Under the pieces are notes generated by a model. The model searched no databases and was not told where the DNA came from. It saw only the letters and a list, made by a program, of their open reading frames with translations. 45,328 nt of DNA, from the NCBI RefSeq assembly GCF_001620055.1, contig NZ_LQGY01000059.1, positions 1 through 45,328 of the forward strand, read 5' to 3'. The stretch comes from Agromyces sp. NDB4Y10 (GTDB lineage Bacteria; Actinomycetota; Actinomycetes; Actinomycetales; Microbacteriaceae). Of this stretch, positions 44,058-45,328 are shown piece by piece. How positions within the stretch are numbered: position 1 is the first letter of the stretch; each line of letters begins with the position of its first letter. A program made the translations under genes and the position numbers.

Positions 44058-44726
44058 ATGCCAGCGACGTTCCGCGACCTCGCGTCCCGGGCGTGGAACG
44101 GGTTCCTCGCCTACCTCGTGAAGTTCGGCGTCGTCGGCCTCATCGGCCTCGTGATCGACGTGGCGCTGTTCAACGCGCTCCGCCTGGGCGTGCTCGGCGA
44201 GGGCACGTGGGTGCAGTCGGCGATCGGCGCGAAGACCGTCTCGACCTCCGTGGCGATCGTGTTCAACTGGCTGGGCAACCGCTACTGGACCTTCCGCCGC
44301 CACCGGCGCCGCCACGCGCTCCGCGAGTTCGCGGAGTACGCGGTCGTGTCGGTCGGCGGCATGGCGATCGCGCTGCTGTGCCTGTGGATCAGCCACCACC
44401 TGCTCGGATTCACCAGCCTGCTCGCCGACAACATCGCCACGAACGTCGTCGGGCTCGCGCTCGGCACCGCGTTCCGCTTCCTGCTCTACCGCTACTGGGT
44501 GTTCGGCCACCACCGCGCCGACGGCCTGTCGAACCTGGCGCGCGTCGAGGAGGCGCAGCGCGCCCTGTTCGAGGAGCCGCCGCTCGAGCCCGCCCCCGAG
44601 GTCGGCGGCGGCGACCCTGCTCCCGGGTGGGGCGGGGCGGATACCGCTACTCGGCCGCCGCCTGGAACCACGGCGGATACACGGCGACCCGGGTCTTCGA
44701 CCCCACCGCCTGCAGCGCGGCCCTGA
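44058..44726 (+). CDS. GtrA family membrane protein
   Basis: This 222-aa protein has four hydrophobic segments in residues 12-150. The GtrA patterns KFGVVGLIGLVIDVALFNAL, TVSTSVAIVFNWLGNRYWTF and LGTAFRFLLYRYWVFG are present. GtrA proteins are thought to help move or present polyprenyl-phosphate-linked sugars for surface glycan modification. A comparable four-helix protein follows purK in mycobacteria, so the gene belongs to the conserved flank. The last 60 residues are Pro/Gly/Ala-rich and low in complexity, and their coding end overlaps the convergent DarT-like gene by 80 bases. ATG 44058 has TAGGAT six bases upstream and looks leaderless. Confidence 0.9.
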   Translation: MPATFRDLASRAWNGFLAYLVKFGVVGLIGLVIDVALFNALRLGVLGEGTWVQSAIGAKTVSTSVAIVFNWLGNRYWTFRRHRRRHALREFAEYAVVSVGGMAIALLCLWISHHLLGFTSLLADNIATNVVGLALGTAFRFLLYRYWVFGHHRADGLSNLARVEEAQRALFEEPPLEPAPEVGGGDPAPGWGGADTATRPPPGTTADTRRPGSSTPPPAARP

Positions 44727-45328
44727 CCCGGTCGCGCACGCGGTCGTTGGCCACGGCGACGAGGGCGATCCGCTCGAGCGGCACGGCGCCGTGCACGAGG
44801 ACCTCGGCGGCGCGCAGTCCCGCGCCGTCGTCGGCGAGCGTCAGGCGCACGAGGGTCCGCTCGGCCTCGGCCCAGGTGGCGGCGAACGAGCCGCCCCCGA
44901 CCGCGGCATCCGTCTCGGACACCACGACATGCCCGGGCGCCTGCAGCCGGGCACCCGCGGCCGCACCGACGGACGTGACGAGGATCACGTGATCGGCGAT
45001 GGGGTGGCCGACCGCCTCGGCGTTCAGCCGGGGGTCGGGCGTCCCGGTGCGGATGGACTCCCACACGTGGGCGTCGGTGCTGACCAGGAAGGGCACGTAC
45101 TCCGCCACCCGGGCGCCGGACTCGCCGACCGAGGCGGACCGGCGGAACGCGCGCGCCGCGGGCGCGGCGAGGTCGACCGCGGGTTCGGCCGGCGGGTCGC
45201 CCGCGTCGGCGAGCAGCGCGCCGGCACCGAGGATGCGGCCGAGGTTGTCGATGTGGGTCACGTGGAAGAGACGGGTCGCGGCGGCGTCGACCGGGGCCTC
45301 GGCGCCGGCGCTCGACCCGCGCGCGGCA
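44647..45328 (-). CDS. DarT-like (DUF4433) ADP-ribosyltransferase, cut by right edge
   Basis: The frame is open from the window edge to TAG at 44647, giving 226 visible residues. It begins near ATRLFHVTHIDNLGRILGAG, the signature opening of DUF4433/DarT proteins, which ADP-ribosylate thymidine in single-stranded DNA. VAEYVPFLVSTDAHVWESI follows at the position of the DarT loop (usually YVPFYF.PRSPML). RAAEVLVHGAVPLERI carries the conserved catalytic Glu, with RVAVYPPWF near the end. The loop differs from canonical DarT, so the substrate may differ or activity be altered. No DarG antitoxin is visible; it could lie beyond the edge. It converges on, and overlaps, the GtrA gene. Confidence 0.68.
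   Translation of the reverse strand, partial: AARGSSAGAEAPVDAAATRLFHVTHIDNLGRILGAGALLADAGDPPAEPAVDLAAPAARAFRRSASVGESGARVAEYVPFLVSTDAHVWESIRTGTPDPRLNAEAVGHPIADHVILVTSVGAAAGARLQAPGHVVVSETDAAVGGGSFAATWAEAERTLVRLTLADDGAGLRAAEVLVHGAVPLERIALVAVANDRVRDRVRAALQAVGSKTRVAVYPPWFQAAAE

Overview
The window is about 73% GC. It reads as chromosome of a high-GC Gram-positive actinobacterium, most likely Microbacteriaceae (an Agromyces-like genus is a guess). The pointers are GTG starts, TANNNT -10 boxes, a WhiB protein, LCP and FG-GAP proteins of actinobacterial type, and a purE-purK-GtrA block next to a whiB2/manA block. I see no rRNA, tRNA, CRISPR array, insertion sequence or prophage. Gene packing is tight, with no non-coding stretch over about 170 bases.

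Left flank (1-7140): a family-2 glycosyltransferase cut by the edge, a WhiB2/WhmD-type regulator with a clear promoter, galE, a 49-aa membrane peptide, a divergent GlxA/AdpA-type regulator, an acyltransferase-3 membrane protein, manA, and an acyl-CoA dehydrogenase of glutaryl-CoA dehydrogenase type. Right flank (40912-45328): an LCP ligase overlapping purE, then purK, a GtrA protein, and a DarT-like (DUF4433) ADP-ribosyltransferase cut by the right edge.

Centre (7216-40892): a mosaic cluster of about 34 kb for a cell-surface glycopolymer. It holds ugd, two tandem O-antigen-ligase/polymerase-like proteins, a Wzx-type flippase, a PglK-like ABC transporter, and a GlfT2-type galactofuranosyltransferase with UDP-galactopyranose mutase. 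It also carries the whole WbpA-B-E-D-I set expected to make UDP-2,3-diacetamido-2,3-dideoxy-mannuronic acid. About a dozen further GT2/GT4 glycosyltransferases, a DUF2304 protein, a DUF6541 polytopic protein and a large secreted FG-GAP propeller protein complete it.

Taken together, galE/Glf would supply UDP-galactofuranose, Ugd UDP-glucuronate and the Wbp enzymes an acidic diamino sugar. The glycosyltransferases would assemble a lipid-linked acidic, Galf-containing polymer, Wzx and/or the ABC protein would flip it, the Wzy-like proteins would polymerise or transfer it, and the LCP protein would anchor it to peptidoglycan. No initiating sugar-phosphate transferase is visible. The cluster has grown by local duplication (four paralogue pairs), is split into many short opposing operons, uses several apparently leaderless promoters, and is rich in the heptamer GGATGCC, which also forms the stems of two terminators.
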